A stretch of 64,000 nucleotides of DNA from FEN-1219 sp963817615. GTDB taxonomy: Bacteria; Pseudomonadota; Gammaproteobacteria; Steroidobacterales; Rariloculaceae. Under the pieces are notes generated by a model. The model had not been told where the DNA came from. It did no database searches and worked only from the letters and a program-made list of their open reading frames with translations. The DNA lies in assembly GCA_963817615.1 (NCBI GenBank), contig CAWFPH010000002.1, forward strand, positions 868,001 to 932,000, in the 5' to 3' direction. This document shows positions 9,370 through 19,805 of the stretch, in pieces. The stretch's first letter is position 1. Each line of letters opens with the position of its first letter. Both the position numbers and the translations under genes were made by a program.

Positions 9370-10017
9370 ATGAAATTCGGCCATTGGGTATGGGGGGCTG
9401 TTTGTGCCGGGCCGCTCGCGCTCTCGGCACTCGCCCGCCCTGGTCTGTCGATCGATCGCGCGCCCGAGCACGTGACCCACAGGGTGTTCGATCCCGCCCG
9501 GCCGCCGCGCGAGATGCCGAAGATCGTACCGCCCGAGGTCGCGGTCACGAGCGGCGATTCGTCGATCGACGTGTCCGTCGGCGGCTCGACCCGCGAGACG
9601 GCGAGCAATCGCGCCGAGGTCACGATCACGAACGTCGAGCTGCGGCTGCACCTCGACATCACGGTCTGGCTGCCGAAGGACGCCGCGCACGCAGTGGTGG
9701 AGCACGAAGAAGGCCACCGGCGGATCTCGGAGCGCTACTACGAGAACGCGGCGAGCGTCGCTCGAGACGTCGCGCAACCGTATCTCGGGAAGGTCATCGT
9801 TCTGACGAGCCGCAACGTGCGCGGCCAGGTGCACGACGCGCTCGGCCGGGTGAGCGCGCAGATCGCGGCTGAATACAGCCACCGGATGCCGATCGAGGCC
9901 ACGCAGCGGCGCTACGACGAGATCACGGCACATAGCTTGAACGACGTCGCGGTGAATGCCGCGATCGACCAGGCTTTTGCGGAAACGCAGCCGCGATCGA
10001 ACCGTAGCAAGCGCTGA
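9370..10017 (+). CDS. Putative secreted zinc-protease-like protein with HEEGH motif
   Basis: A 215-residue protein with a short basic N-terminus and hydrophobic segment (about residues 4-22) that looks like a signal peptide, so periplasmic or exported. Residues 112-116 are HEEGH inside VVEHEEGHRRISERYY; the HExxH pattern and the context resemble DUF922-type putative metal-dependent proteases, where HEQGH is followed by a helix. No clear third metal ligand can be assigned by eye. It stands alone with ~175 bp upstream and ~205 bp downstream. Function unknown; proteolysis is inference from the motif. Confidence 0.6.
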   Translation: MKFGHWVWGAVCAGPLALSALARPGLSIDRAPEHVTHRVFDPARPPREMPKIVPPEVAVTSGDSSIDVSVGGSTRETASNRAEVTITNVELRLHLDITVWLPKDAAHAVVEHEEGHRRISERYYENAASVARDVAQPYLGKVIVLTSRNVRGQVHDALGRVSAQIAAEYSHRMPIEATQRRYDEITAHSLNDVAVNAAIDQAFAETQPRSNRSKR

Positions 10018-10222
10018 GGCGCGTTCGACCGCTCAGCCCCGCGCGGTCAAGCGATGACCGATACCGCCGACCCTGAGCCGCGTCGCACGATAGGCCCGCG
10101 AGCGCGAGTCGCGGCCTACCCGGTCAGTACCCGGTCGAGAACCTCGCACGCTCGCTCCGGGCGCAGCGCTCCAACGTGAGATCGCGGCGCTCGTACCGCT
10201 CGCTCCCGATGCCGCCCGCAAC

Positions 10223-10612
10223 TCACGCTTCCGCGCCGTCGAACTGCAGTTCGACGCCGTTGCCGGCCGGATCGCGGAAAAACAATTGGACTTGTCCCGT
10301 CAATGGGATACGCGCGACGTGGTAGTCGACACCGTGACGCTCGAGGTGTCGCTCGAACGCGTGCCTTGCGGTGCAGTTGAACGCTGCATGCGCGAACGTC
10401 GTGACAGCCTCCGTCGACCGCTGCTCCCCGTCGTCGGCGAGGCTCAGGTGTAGCACGGCCCGCCCGTCCGCATACAACCAATAGCCGAAACGTCGAAACG
10501 GCGGCCGCTCACCGAGCTCGAGTCCGACCACGTCGCGATAGAAGACGCACAACCGCTCGAGCACATCGCGCGGCGCACGCAGATTGTAGTGATCGAATCC
10601 GGATACCGGCAT
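10223..10612 (-). CDS. VOC-family (glyoxalase/dioxygenase-fold) protein
   Basis: Single vicinal-oxygen-chelate domain of 129 residues. The beta-alpha-beta-beta-beta repeats can be followed: GFDHYNLRAP and FYRDVVGLELGERP in the first half, FAHAAFNC and FFRDPAGNGVELQF in the second. His8, the histidine in HAAF and the glutamate in VELQF are at the usual metal-ligand positions. Such proteins range from glyoxalases to antibiotic-binding proteins, and the substrate is unknown. It lies ~60 bp after the HAD gene on the same strand and may be the last gene of that small operon. Confidence 0.75.
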   Translation of the reverse strand: MPVSGFDHYNLRAPRDVLERLCVFYRDVVGLELGERPPFRRFGYWLYADGRAVLHLSLADDGEQRSTEAVTTFAHAAFNCTARHAFERHLERHGVDYHVARIPLTGQVQLFFRDPAGNGVELQFDGAEA

Positions 10613-10672
10613 CGCTGGCGCTCGCTCCCGGCCGCGCGTGGGTCACGCCGCGCCGGTCATTCTACTCGCTCG

Positions 10673-11317
10673 TCAAACGCCCAAGTGCGCGAGAATCGCT
10701 GCGGTATCCGCCAGATCGTCGAATCGTGCAGGATGCTCGACTCTCCGGCCTACACCCACGAAGTCGTAACCGAGCGCTCGACTGGCGCGCCGATCCCACT
10801 CGGCGTCGCCGAAGTACGTCCGTCGGAGCGGCACGGTGGCGCCGAGGGCCTGCGCCGCCGCGAGTCGCATGATCGCGGTGCGGGCGAGCGCATCGTCCGC
10901 CGTCGCGACGACCCGCCCGGCGGGCTCGATGCCGATCGCACGCAGCTTGATCTCTGCGGTCGGGCGCCACCCGCCGGTCGCAATCGCAACACGGACGCCC
11001 GGCGTCGCCTCGAGCGTCTCGACGAGCCGCCGAGCGCCGGGAATTTCGCGAACCGCGAGCGCACCTTGCGCGGTTTCCCTCTGCACCAGCGTCACAAATT
11101 CGCGCGCGACGCACGCACGCAGAGCCGGGGCCGCGGCTCTCTCGAAACCGCCACGCTCGAGTATCTCGTCGAGGATGCCGCTGTCCGTGACATGCCGATA
11201 AGACGACCACGTAGTGTCGACCTCGATGCCGAGCACGTTGCGGACGGCCGTCGCGTACCACTCGCCGTCGGCGCAGTCGACGAGCGTGCCGTCGATGTCG
11301 AACATCACGAGGTGCAC
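10673..11317 (-). CDS. HAD-family hydrolase (phosphoglycolate phosphatase-like)
   Basis: Small-molecule phosphatase of the haloacid dehalogenase superfamily, 214 residues from a GTG start. Motif I is MFDIDGTLVD with the nucleophilic and acid/base aspartates, motif II is AIATGG, the motif III lysine lies in TAEIKL, and motif IV is YFGDAEWD. The insert between motifs I and II is helical, as in the C1 cap group that includes phosphoglycolate phosphatase and beta-phosphoglucomutase. The substrate is not predictable. It starts 15 bp after the end of the DUF4350 gene, so the two are probably cotranscribed. Confidence 0.8.
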   Translation of the reverse strand: MHLVMFDIDGTLVDCADGEWYATAVRNVLGIEVDTTWSSYRHVTDSGILDEILERGGFERAAAPALRACVAREFVTLVQRETAQGALAVREIPGARRLVETLEATPGVRVAIATGGWRPTAEIKLRAIGIEPAGRVVATADDALARTAIMRLAAAQALGATVPLRRTYFGDAEWDRRASRALGYDFVGVGRRVEHPARFDDLADTAAILAHLGV

Positions 11318-11332
11318 CGGGGATACGTCCCG

Positions 11333-12319
11333 CTACTGGAGGGCTCCCGACAACCAGTGCAGCACGTTCAGGCCGAACTGCCGGTCGTCGTTGCCCGGTG
11401 CATTCATTCCGGCCTTGAACACGATGTCGCCGTCTGGGCCGGGCACGGTGACGAACTGGGCCGAGAATAGGGCCGCCTCGCCCACCACGACGACTCGGCC
11501 CGCGCCGAACGTCAATGCAACGCCCTGCGCACGCCCCGCGACCGCGACCGATCGGCTGCCGGGCGCGGCCGCGGCGCCCGGTGCGTGCGCGGCGGCCTCC
11601 GCGTTCAGATCGTCGGTGCTCGCGGCCTCGCGGGCATCCCGACCGAGCGCAAGCAGAACGCTCGCCCCCGGCGGCACGCCGAGCGACTGTCCCGTGAACG
11701 ATTTCACGACCGCAATCTGCTCGAAGGCACTGCGGCCGTGCAGAATCGGATGGTCGCCGAGCCGTCCATTCTCCAAAGAGAACACGAGCTGTGTGGTGAT
11801 ACCGGTGGGCGACGTCTCGAACACCCAGCCCTTGCCCATCGCAACGCCGAAGCGCGCCGCAAGATTCGCGGCCGACGTGCCGAAGGGTGCATGGTCGGCG
11901 ATCAGCAGCAGCGCGCCGCCGGTCCGCACCCAATCGCGCACGGCATCGCTTTCGGCGTCGGTGAACGCAGGCTCCGTGTAACTGTGCGCGTTCGCGTTCG
12001 CAACCACGAGCACATCGACACCGGAGAACGCGCCGGGCGCGAACTTCCGCGCCGAGCCGGTCACGCGATAACCGTCGCTGCGCAGCAATTGCGCGAACGG
12101 CTTGTATCGACCCTCGGCCGTATGGAAGTTCGCATGCGCTTCGTCGATCACGACGTGCGGCCCGCCGTGGCCATACGCAGGGGCGGTCACGCGCACCTTG
12201 AATTCGGGATCGACGATCTGCTGTTGAGCGGACAATGGGGATGGCGTGAGCGCAAGCGCCAGGCAGAGCAGTGCGGCGGGACGCGTGCAACCGACGGCCC
12301 GATCGTGCGAAACCGTCAC
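11333..12319 (-). CDS. Exported DUF4350-like protein
   Basis: Conserved protein of ~328 residues. A basic start followed by LLCLALALTPSPLSA and then QQQ looks like a cleavable signal peptide, so the product is likely periplasmic. The body begins PHVVIDEAHANFHT and carries the segment GALLLIADHAPFG, as in DUF4350/GATase-like proteins, where a nucleotide or sugar-amide role has been proposed but not shown. I prefer the GTG at 12319: it overlaps the stop of the upstream GNAT frame (GTGA) and follows GGAG by 8 nt. An ATG at 12352 would extend it by 11 residues. A GTG-coupled start implies cotranscription with the GNAT and HAD genes. Confidence 0.6.
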   Translation of the reverse strand: MTVSHDRAVGCTRPAALLCLALALTPSPLSAQQQIVDPEFKVRVTAPAYGHGGPHVVIDEAHANFHTAEGRYKPFAQLLRSDGYRVTGSARKFAPGAFSGVDVLVVANANAHSYTEPAFTDAESDAVRDWVRTGGALLLIADHAPFGTSAANLAARFGVAMGKGWVFETSPTGITTQLVFSLENGRLGDHPILHGRSAFEQIAVVKSFTGQSLGVPPGASVLLALGRDAREAASTDDLNAEAAAHAPGAAAAPGSRSVAVAGRAQGVALTFGAGRVVVVGEAALFSAQFVTVPGPDGDIVFKAGMNAPGNDDRQFGLNVLHWLSGALQ

Positions 12320-12773
12320 AGGATCAGCTCCCAATAGCCGACGTCGATCCATGCCCCGAACTTACGACCGACTTGCAGGAACCGCGCACGGCTGAAGCCG
12401 AGCTTCTCGTGCAGCGCCACGCTCGCGGCATTCGGCAGCGCAATGCCGCCGATCGCGCAATGCAAAGAGCGGCTCCGCATTTGGCGGAACCGATGCCTCG
12501 TCCGGTCCACTCGGGCGCGAGATACACCGTACTTTCCGACGCGAACCGATACGCCGATCGCGTCTTCCACGGCGACGCGTAGGCATAACCGACCACGGCG
12601 TCACGCGCCTCGTAGACGATCCACGGGAAGCGCTCGAGCGTCGCGTCGATGCGCTGCGCCATCTGATCGACCGCAACCGCGGTCTCCTCGAAGGTGACGA
12701 TGGTGTCGCGCACGTAATGGTTGTAGATGCCGCAGATCGCCGCCGCATCGCTTACCACACAGGCTCGAATCAT
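12316..12773 (-). pseudogene. GNAT N-acetyltransferase (phosphinothricin acetyltransferase-like), frameshifted
   Basis: The N-terminal two thirds read in one frame from the ATG at 12773 (MIRACVVSDAAAICGIYNHYV, then APEWTGRGIGSA, the acetyl-CoA loop). The C-terminal third continues in another frame (LHCAIGGIALPNAASVALHEKLGF, then WIDVGYWELIL). Together they make a normal PAT-type enzyme, but between GIGSA and LHCAIGG only ~5-6 codons are present where ~12 are usual, so a deletion of about 20 nt near 12470-12485 has shifted the frame. Either the gene is dead or the sequence has an error. Family members acetylate amino groups of phosphinothricin, methionine sulfoximine or similar compounds. Confidence 0.65.
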
Positions 12774-13051
12774 GCGCGTGACGCTCCCCCGAGCGCGCGC
12801 CGGCCATGGGTCTTGCAGTCGGACGGCGCCGGACCGCGCGAGCATACGGCGCGGCGCAGATAGGCGCCAGCCGCAGCAGCCGGTCCGCTATCGGCATTGG
12901 CCAGCTTTCGCAAATGTCGGGTAATCGCAAAAATTGGAAAACTTCCACTGCGGCGCTCGGATTCGCGGGCGGATGCGCGGCGCTCGCGTATGGCATGCGG
13001 CTTGCAGTTGGACGCTCAGAGGGCCCCGGCTATGCTCGGAAGGGGGGAAAG

Positions 13052-14366
13052 ATGGCGCATTCCACCGTGGCCGCGAACGCAGCCCCTGCCGCGCTCCGCG
13101 GCGCGACGAAGCGCAGGCCGCGACCGCTGACTTTGCTCTCGATTAACGATTACTTTTATCGCCGCGGCGGCGCCGAGGCCGTCTACTTCGCCCACAATGC
13201 GCTGTGCCAGGCCAGCGGCTGGAAGGTGGTGCCGTTCTCGATGCGGCACGCTGAAAACACCGCGACCCCCTGGTCGGCGCATTTCGTGGAGGAGATCGAG
13301 CACGGCGCTTCGAATTCGCTGCTCGGGAAGCTCAGACGGCTGCCGAAGGTGCTGTATTCGTTGGAGTCCCGGCGCAAGCTGTCGGCTCTGCTCGCACGCG
13401 TGCAGCCCGACGTCGCACACTGCCACAGCATCTCACCACCGCTTGTCGCCCTCGATCTTGCGGCTGCTGAAGCGCCGCGGCGTTCCGATCGTGATGACGC
13501 TCCACGATCTGAAGCTCGCATGCCCGGCGTATCGAATGTTCCACGACCAGCAAGCATGCGAGGAGTGCAAGGGCGGACGGCTTCATCGGGTCGTTGCGAA
13601 CCGTTGTATCAGGCACAGCGCTATGCTCAGCACGGTCGTGCTCGCGGAAGCGCTGCTGCATCGCTGGCTCGCATCGTATGACGGCACCGTCGCACGCTTC
13701 GTCGTGCCGAGCCGCTTCTACATCGAGAAGCTCGTCGAGTGGGGTTTGCCGCGCGAGCGCTTCGTGCACTTGCCGAACTTCGTCGACTGCGCTTCGATCG
13801 CGACGCGCTATTCGGCCGGCAGGGCGTTCCTCTATTTCGGCCGGCTCTCTCCGGAGAAGGGCGTCGCGACCCTGATCGACGCAGCCGCACGCGCGGCGGT
13901 GCCGCTGTGGATAGCAGGTGACGGCCCGCAGCGCGGTGAGCTCGAGCGCAAGGCCGAGCGCGTGGGTGCGGACGCGACCTTCCTCGGCAGGCTCGACGGG
14001 TCGCGCTTGCGGGAGGCGATTCGAGCGGCGCGCGTGACCGTGTTGCCGTCGGAGTGGTACGAGAACGCGCCGTTGAGCGCGCTCGAGTCGCTCGCTACGG
14101 GCAAGCCCGTGATCGGCGCCGCAATCGGTGGCATCCCCGAAATCGTGACCAACGGCGAGACCGGCTGGCTGTTCACGCCGCGATCGGTCGCCGCGCTCGC
14201 AAGCGCCATGCGGGCGGCGGCGACGGCTCCGGACGCTCGAATCGAGGCGATGGGCCGTGCAGCGCGGATCGATGCCGAGCGGCGCTTCGACGGGCCGGTC
14301 TACGGCCGACGGATCCGAGGGGTTTACGCGGAGCTCGGCGTTCTGCGCCGCGTCGCGTTCGCCTGA
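13052..14366 (+). pseudogene. Glycosyltransferase family 4 (GT-B), frameshifted
   Basis: The N-terminal part starts at the ATG at 13052 after a strong AGGGGGG and reads LLSINDYFYRRGGAEAVYF up to VAHCHSI. At about 13433 the homology jumps frame to HHRLSPSILRLLKRRGVPIVMTLHD and runs to the stop at 14366. The second part carries the donor-site features of GT4 enzymes: LYFGRLSPEKGV, AGDGPQ, and the E-x7-E-like PSEWYENAPLSALESLATGKPVI. Two missing bases (or one extra T) at the junction explain the shift. Intact, it would be a ~437-residue cytosolic sugar transferase, probably for surface polysaccharide. Whether it is inactive or a sequencing artefact is open. Confidence 0.7.
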
Positions 14367-14420
14367 CGAGGCCGAACGCGTCGATCACCCACACGCGGTC
14401 GCCAGGCAGGTGCCGTCCGG

Positions 14421-16253
<1,833 letters not shown>

Positions 16254-16295
16254 TGTTCGACTGCATCCTTTCCAAAGGCCCCTGACCGCGGGCCG

Positions 16296-17666
16296 TCAGC
16301 TCTTCGGCTTCTTCTTCGGCCGCTGCCATCCGGGAACGGTCACTTGCTTGCCCCGCGCGACGACCAGCTCGCCGGAGGGAACGTCCTTGGTGATCGTCGA
16401 GCCGGCGCCAACCGTCGCCCCCGCGCCGATCTCGACCGGCGCCACGAGCATCGAGCCGGAGCCGATGAACGCGCCGTCGCCGATCACGGTTCTGTGCTTG
16501 TTCGCACCATCGTAGTTGCACGTGATCGTGCCGGCTCCCACGTTCACATCGCGGCCCACCGTGGTGTCACCGACGTAGGAGAGATGGTTGACTTTGGCGT
16601 GGTCGGCCAAGCGAGCATTCTTCACTTCGACGAAATTGCCGATTTTCACGTGCTCGGCCAGCTCGGCACCCGGGCGCAAACGCGCGAACGGGCCGATCTC
16701 GCAGCCCGCCGCCGCGACGACGCCGCGGAGCACGCTGTGAGCGTGCACGACACAGCCCTCGCCGAGGGCCGCGTCCGCGATCACTGCATAGGGGCCGATC
16801 TGTACGCCATCGCCGAGCTCGACGCGGCCTTCGAACACCGCCCCGACGTCTATGAACACGTCGCGGCCGGTTTTGATCTCGCCGCGCACGTCGATGCGGC
16901 CCGGATCCGCGAGCGTGACGCCGCGCGCCAAGAGGTCGGCCGCTATCTGCCGCTGATAAGTGCGTTCAGCGACGGCGAGCTGCGCCCGATCGTTGATGCC
17001 GAGCACCTCGGTCGCCGAGTCGCAGATAATGCCCCGCACCTTGATCCCGTCCTCGATCGCGAGCCCGATCACGTCGGTTAGGTAGTACTCCCCCTGGGCG
17101 TTGTGGTTATCGAGACGTGCAAGACAACGGCGCAACGCCCCTGCCTCGAGCGCGAGCAGGCCCGTGTTGACCTCAGTGACTCGGCGCTGCTCCGGGCTCG
17201 CGTCCTTCTCCTCGATCACGCGCACGACCTCGCCGAGCGTGTTGCGAAGCACGCGCCCGTAGCCCGAAGGGTCGTCGACGACGGCGGTCAGCATCGCGAG
17301 CTCGTCGGCGGCCGAATCGGCCAGGAGCCGCTCGAGCGTGTGGCCGCGCACGAGGGGCACGTCGCCGCACAGCACGAGCACGCGATGGTCGTCCGGGATC
17401 GCGGGCAACGCCTGCCCCACGGCATGACCGGTGCCGAGCTGCTGGGCCTGCAGCACCCAATGCGCATCGACATCCGGGAACGCATCCTTGACCTGGTCGC
17501 CCCCGTGGCCGTAGACGACGTAAATCGCGGCTGGCCGCACGCTGTGCGCCGTCGCAAGCACGTGCGCGAGGAGCGGCCGGCCCGCGAGCGGCTGCATCAC
17601 TTTCGGCAGCCGGGAATTCATCCGCTTGCCCTGGCCGGCGGCGAGAATCACGACACTGACGGGCAC
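16296..17666 (-). CDS. glmU: Bifunctional GlcNAc-1-P uridyltransferase / GlcN-1-P acetyltransferase
   Basis: Catalyses the last two steps to UDP-GlcNAc. The N-terminal pyrophosphorylase domain has LAAGQGKRM and the loop LCGDVPLV. The C-terminal half is a left-handed beta-helix of hexapeptide repeats with the acetyltransferase region FARLRPGAELAEHVKIGNFVEVKN and GAGTITCNYDG. The GTG at 17666, seven to eight bases after GAGGT, gives 456 residues, identical to the E. coli length. A longer in-frame ATG at 17720 would add an unrelated 18-residue leader. It is transcribed toward glmS. Confidence 0.97.
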   Translation of the reverse strand: MPVSVVILAAGQGKRMNSRLPKVMQPLAGRPLLAHVLATAHSVRPAAIYVVYGHGGDQVKDAFPDVDAHWVLQAQQLGTGHAVGQALPAIPDDHRVLVLCGDVPLVRGHTLERLLADSAADELAMLTAVVDDPSGYGRVLRNTLGEVVRVIEEKDASPEQRRVTEVNTGLLALEAGALRRCLARLDNHNAQGEYYLTDVIGLAIEDGIKVRGIICDSATEVLGINDRAQLAVAERTYQRQIAADLLARGVTLADPGRIDVRGEIKTGRDVFIDVGAVFEGRVELGDGVQIGPYAVIADAALGEGCVVHAHSVLRGVVAAAGCEIGPFARLRPGAELAEHVKIGNFVEVKNARLADHAKVNHLSYVGDTTVGRDVNVGAGTITCNYDGANKHRTVIGDGAFIGSGSMLVAPVEIGAGATVGAGSTITKDVPSGELVVARGKQVTVPGWQRPKKKPKS

Positions 17667-17791
17667 CAAGTCGACCTCGAAAAGCTGAGCGAGCCGCCGA
17701 TGATCATAGCGCGCCGCCACCCGGTCGGCCCGCCCACTGGATCACGGACCCGCTGTAGGGGGTGCTCAACGCGATCGTGATCGCGGCTTCT

Positions 17792-17811
17792 CGACGACCC
17801 TGCGGTCGTCG
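17792..17811 (-). terminator. Candidate terminator of the atp operon
   Basis: CGACGACC and GGTCGTCG form a perfect 8-bp stem with a 4-nt loop in the 274-bp gap between atpC and glmU. Immediately beside it, GCGATC/GATCGC at about 17771-17784 forms a second short hairpin. Neither is followed by a T-run on the minus strand, so termination would be Rho-aided or only partial. Confidence 0.4.
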
Positions 17812-17940
17812 GTTGCGGCCACGCAAAGCGGTCGGGAGCGGCAGAACCGCGGCACTGCGATCGCTATCGAAAGCGGCGTAACCATCGCGGAACCCCCGTC
17901 CGCGTCGGCCACGCGCCTCGCGAGCCGCCGGCGCTCGAGC

Positions 17941-18351
17941 TCAGCGGCGGCCCTTGAGCTGCTGCGCGGCTCGGTAGCGCGCTTCGGCCTCGACGAGCGC
18001 GGCTTGCGCCGCCGCGATGTCGATCTCGCCGCGCTTGCCCTCCAGCAGCTGGCGCGCGCGGTCGCGGGCGGCCAGCGCCTCCGCCTCGTCGAGCTGGTCA
18101 CCGTGCAACGCGCTGTCGGCGAGCACCGTCACGAGATGCGGCTGCACTTCGAGCACGCCGCCCGTCACGTAGAACAGCTTCTCGCCGTCGCCTGTTTGCA
18201 CGCGGACGGATCCCGGGCGCAAGTCCGTGAGCAGCGGCGCATGACGCGGCGCAATGCCGATCTCGCCCATCTTCGCGGGAGCGAACACCATCTGGGCGTC
18301 GCCCGAAAAGATCTCGCCCTCGGCGCTCACGATGTCGACGTGGATGGCCAT
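17941..18351 (-). CDS. atpC: ATP synthase F1 subunit epsilon
   Basis: Central-stalk subunit that couples rotation and inhibits ATP hydrolysis. The 136-residue protein has the N-terminal beta-sandwich (IVSAEGEIFSGDAQMVFAPAKMGEIGI, ending in RHAPLLTDLRPG) and the C-terminal helical hairpin rich in Ala and Arg. It is the last gene of the operon, 18 bp after atpD. Confidence 0.96.
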   Translation of the reverse strand: MAIHVDIVSAEGEIFSGDAQMVFAPAKMGEIGIAPRHAPLLTDLRPGSVRVQTGDGEKLFYVTGGVLEVQPHLVTVLADSALHGDQLDEAEALAARDRARQLLEGKRGEIDIAAAQAALVEAEARYRAAQQLKGRR

Positions 18352-18369
18352 ACTCTCGTCCGTCCGCCG

Positions 18370-19749
18370 CTACTGCAGCTTCTTCGCCTTCTCTACGGCT
18401 TCTTCGATCGAGCCGATCATGAAAAACGCCTGCTCGGGCAGATGGTCGTACTCGCCGGTTACGATCGCCTTGAAGCTCTTGATGGTGTCCTTGAGCGACA
18501 CGTACTTGCCCTCGGTACCCGTGAAGGCCTGGGCAACCGCGAACGGCTGCGACAGGAAGTTACGGATCTTGCGCGCGCGCTGCACGATCAGCTTGTCGTC
18601 CTCCGACAGCTCGTCCATCCCGAGGATCGCGATAATGTCCTGCAGCTCCTTGAACCGCTGCAGCGTCGCCTGGGTGGCGCGCGCGGTGTCGTAGTGCTCC
18701 TGGCCGATCACGTTCGGATCGAGCAATCGGCTCGTGGAGTCGAGTGGATCGACCGCCGGGTAGATGCCGAGCTCGGCGATCTTGCGCGACAGCACGAGCG
18801 TCGCATCCAGGTGCGCGAACGTGGTCGCGGGGGACGGGTCGGTCAAGTCGTCGGCCGGGACGTAGATGGCCTGGAACGACGTGATCGAGCCCTGCTTCGT
18901 CGACGTGATGCGCTCCTGCAGCACGCCCATCTCCTCGGCCAGCGTCGGCTGGTAGCCCACGGCCGACGGCATGCGGCCGAGCAAAGCCGACACCTCGGTG
19001 CCCGCCAGCGTATAGCGGTAGATGTTGTCGATGAACATCAGCACGTCCTTGCCTTCGTCGCGGAAGTATTCGGCCATGGTGAGGCCGGTCAGCGCAACGC
19101 GCAGGCGGTTGCCGGGCGGCTCGTTCATCTGACCGAACACGAGCGCAACCTTGTCGAGCACACCGGCGTCCTTCATCTCGTGGTAGAAGTCGTTGCCCTC
19201 GCGCGTGCGCTCGCCGACCCCCGCGAACACTGAGTAGCCGCCATGCTCCTTCGCGATGTTGTTGATGAGCTCGAGCAGCGTGACCGTCTTGCCGACGCCC
19301 GCGCCGCCGAACAGTCCGACCTTGCCACCCTTCGAAATCGGCATGATCAAGTCGATGACCTTGATGCCGGTCTCGAGGAGCTCGGTCGAGGCCGCCTGGT
19401 CCTCGTATGCCGGCGCCTGGCGATGAATCGGCCAGGACTCGTCCGCGCCGACCGCGCCGCGGTCGTCGATGGGATCGCCGAGCACGTTCATGATCCGACC
19501 GAGCGTCTTCGGCCCGACCGGGACCGAGATCGGCCCGCCCGTGTTCGCGACGGAAAGCCCGCGCCGCAAACCTTCGGACGTCCCCATCGCGATGGTCCGC
19601 ACGACGCCGTCGCCGAGTTGCTGCTGCACCTCGAGCGTGAGGTCGCGATCCTGAAGCTTCAGCGCGTCGTAGACCTTCGGAATCGAGTCGCGCGGAAACT
19701 CGACGTCGACGACCGCGCCAATGACCTGAACTACCGTACCCGTGCTCAT
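18370..19749 (-). CDS. atpD: ATP synthase F1 subunit beta
   Basis: Catalytic subunit of the F1 headpiece. The P-loop GGAGVGKT lies at residues 148-155, followed by GERTREGNDFYHEM with the catalytic glutamate, the Walker B strand VLMFIDNIYRYT, and the DELSEDDK (DELSEED-type) element near the C-terminus that contacts gamma/epsilon. The 459-residue length is standard. It sits between atpG and atpC in the usual order. Confidence 0.98.
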   Translation of the reverse strand: MSTGTVVQVIGAVVDVEFPRDSIPKVYDALKLQDRDLTLEVQQQLGDGVVRTIAMGTSEGLRRGLSVANTGGPISVPVGPKTLGRIMNVLGDPIDDRGAVGADESWPIHRQAPAYEDQAASTELLETGIKVIDLIMPISKGGKVGLFGGAGVGKTVTLLELINNIAKEHGGYSVFAGVGERTREGNDFYHEMKDAGVLDKVALVFGQMNEPPGNRLRVALTGLTMAEYFRDEGKDVLMFIDNIYRYTLAGTEVSALLGRMPSAVGYQPTLAEEMGVLQERITSTKQGSITSFQAIYVPADDLTDPSPATTFAHLDATLVLSRKIAELGIYPAVDPLDSTSRLLDPNVIGQEHYDTARATQATLQRFKELQDIIAILGMDELSEDDKLIVQRARKIRNFLSQPFAVAQAFTGTEGKYVSLKDTIKSFKAIVTGEYDHLPEQAFFMIGSIEEAVEKAKKLQ

Positions 19750-19805
19750 GAGTCGTTACCTTCCGTCAGTCTTCTCGGTTTCATTGGCTCGCGCTCGCGC
19801 GGCGC

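Noticed and set aside
16651..16665. Third parS-like site in glmU (TTTCACGTG...)
   Set aside because: Only the left half matches; the right arm reads CTCGG instead of an inverted copy.
18004..19233. 409-codon plus-strand open frame opposite atpC/atpD
   Set aside because: Antisense shadow; Arg/His/Leu-rich with no motif.
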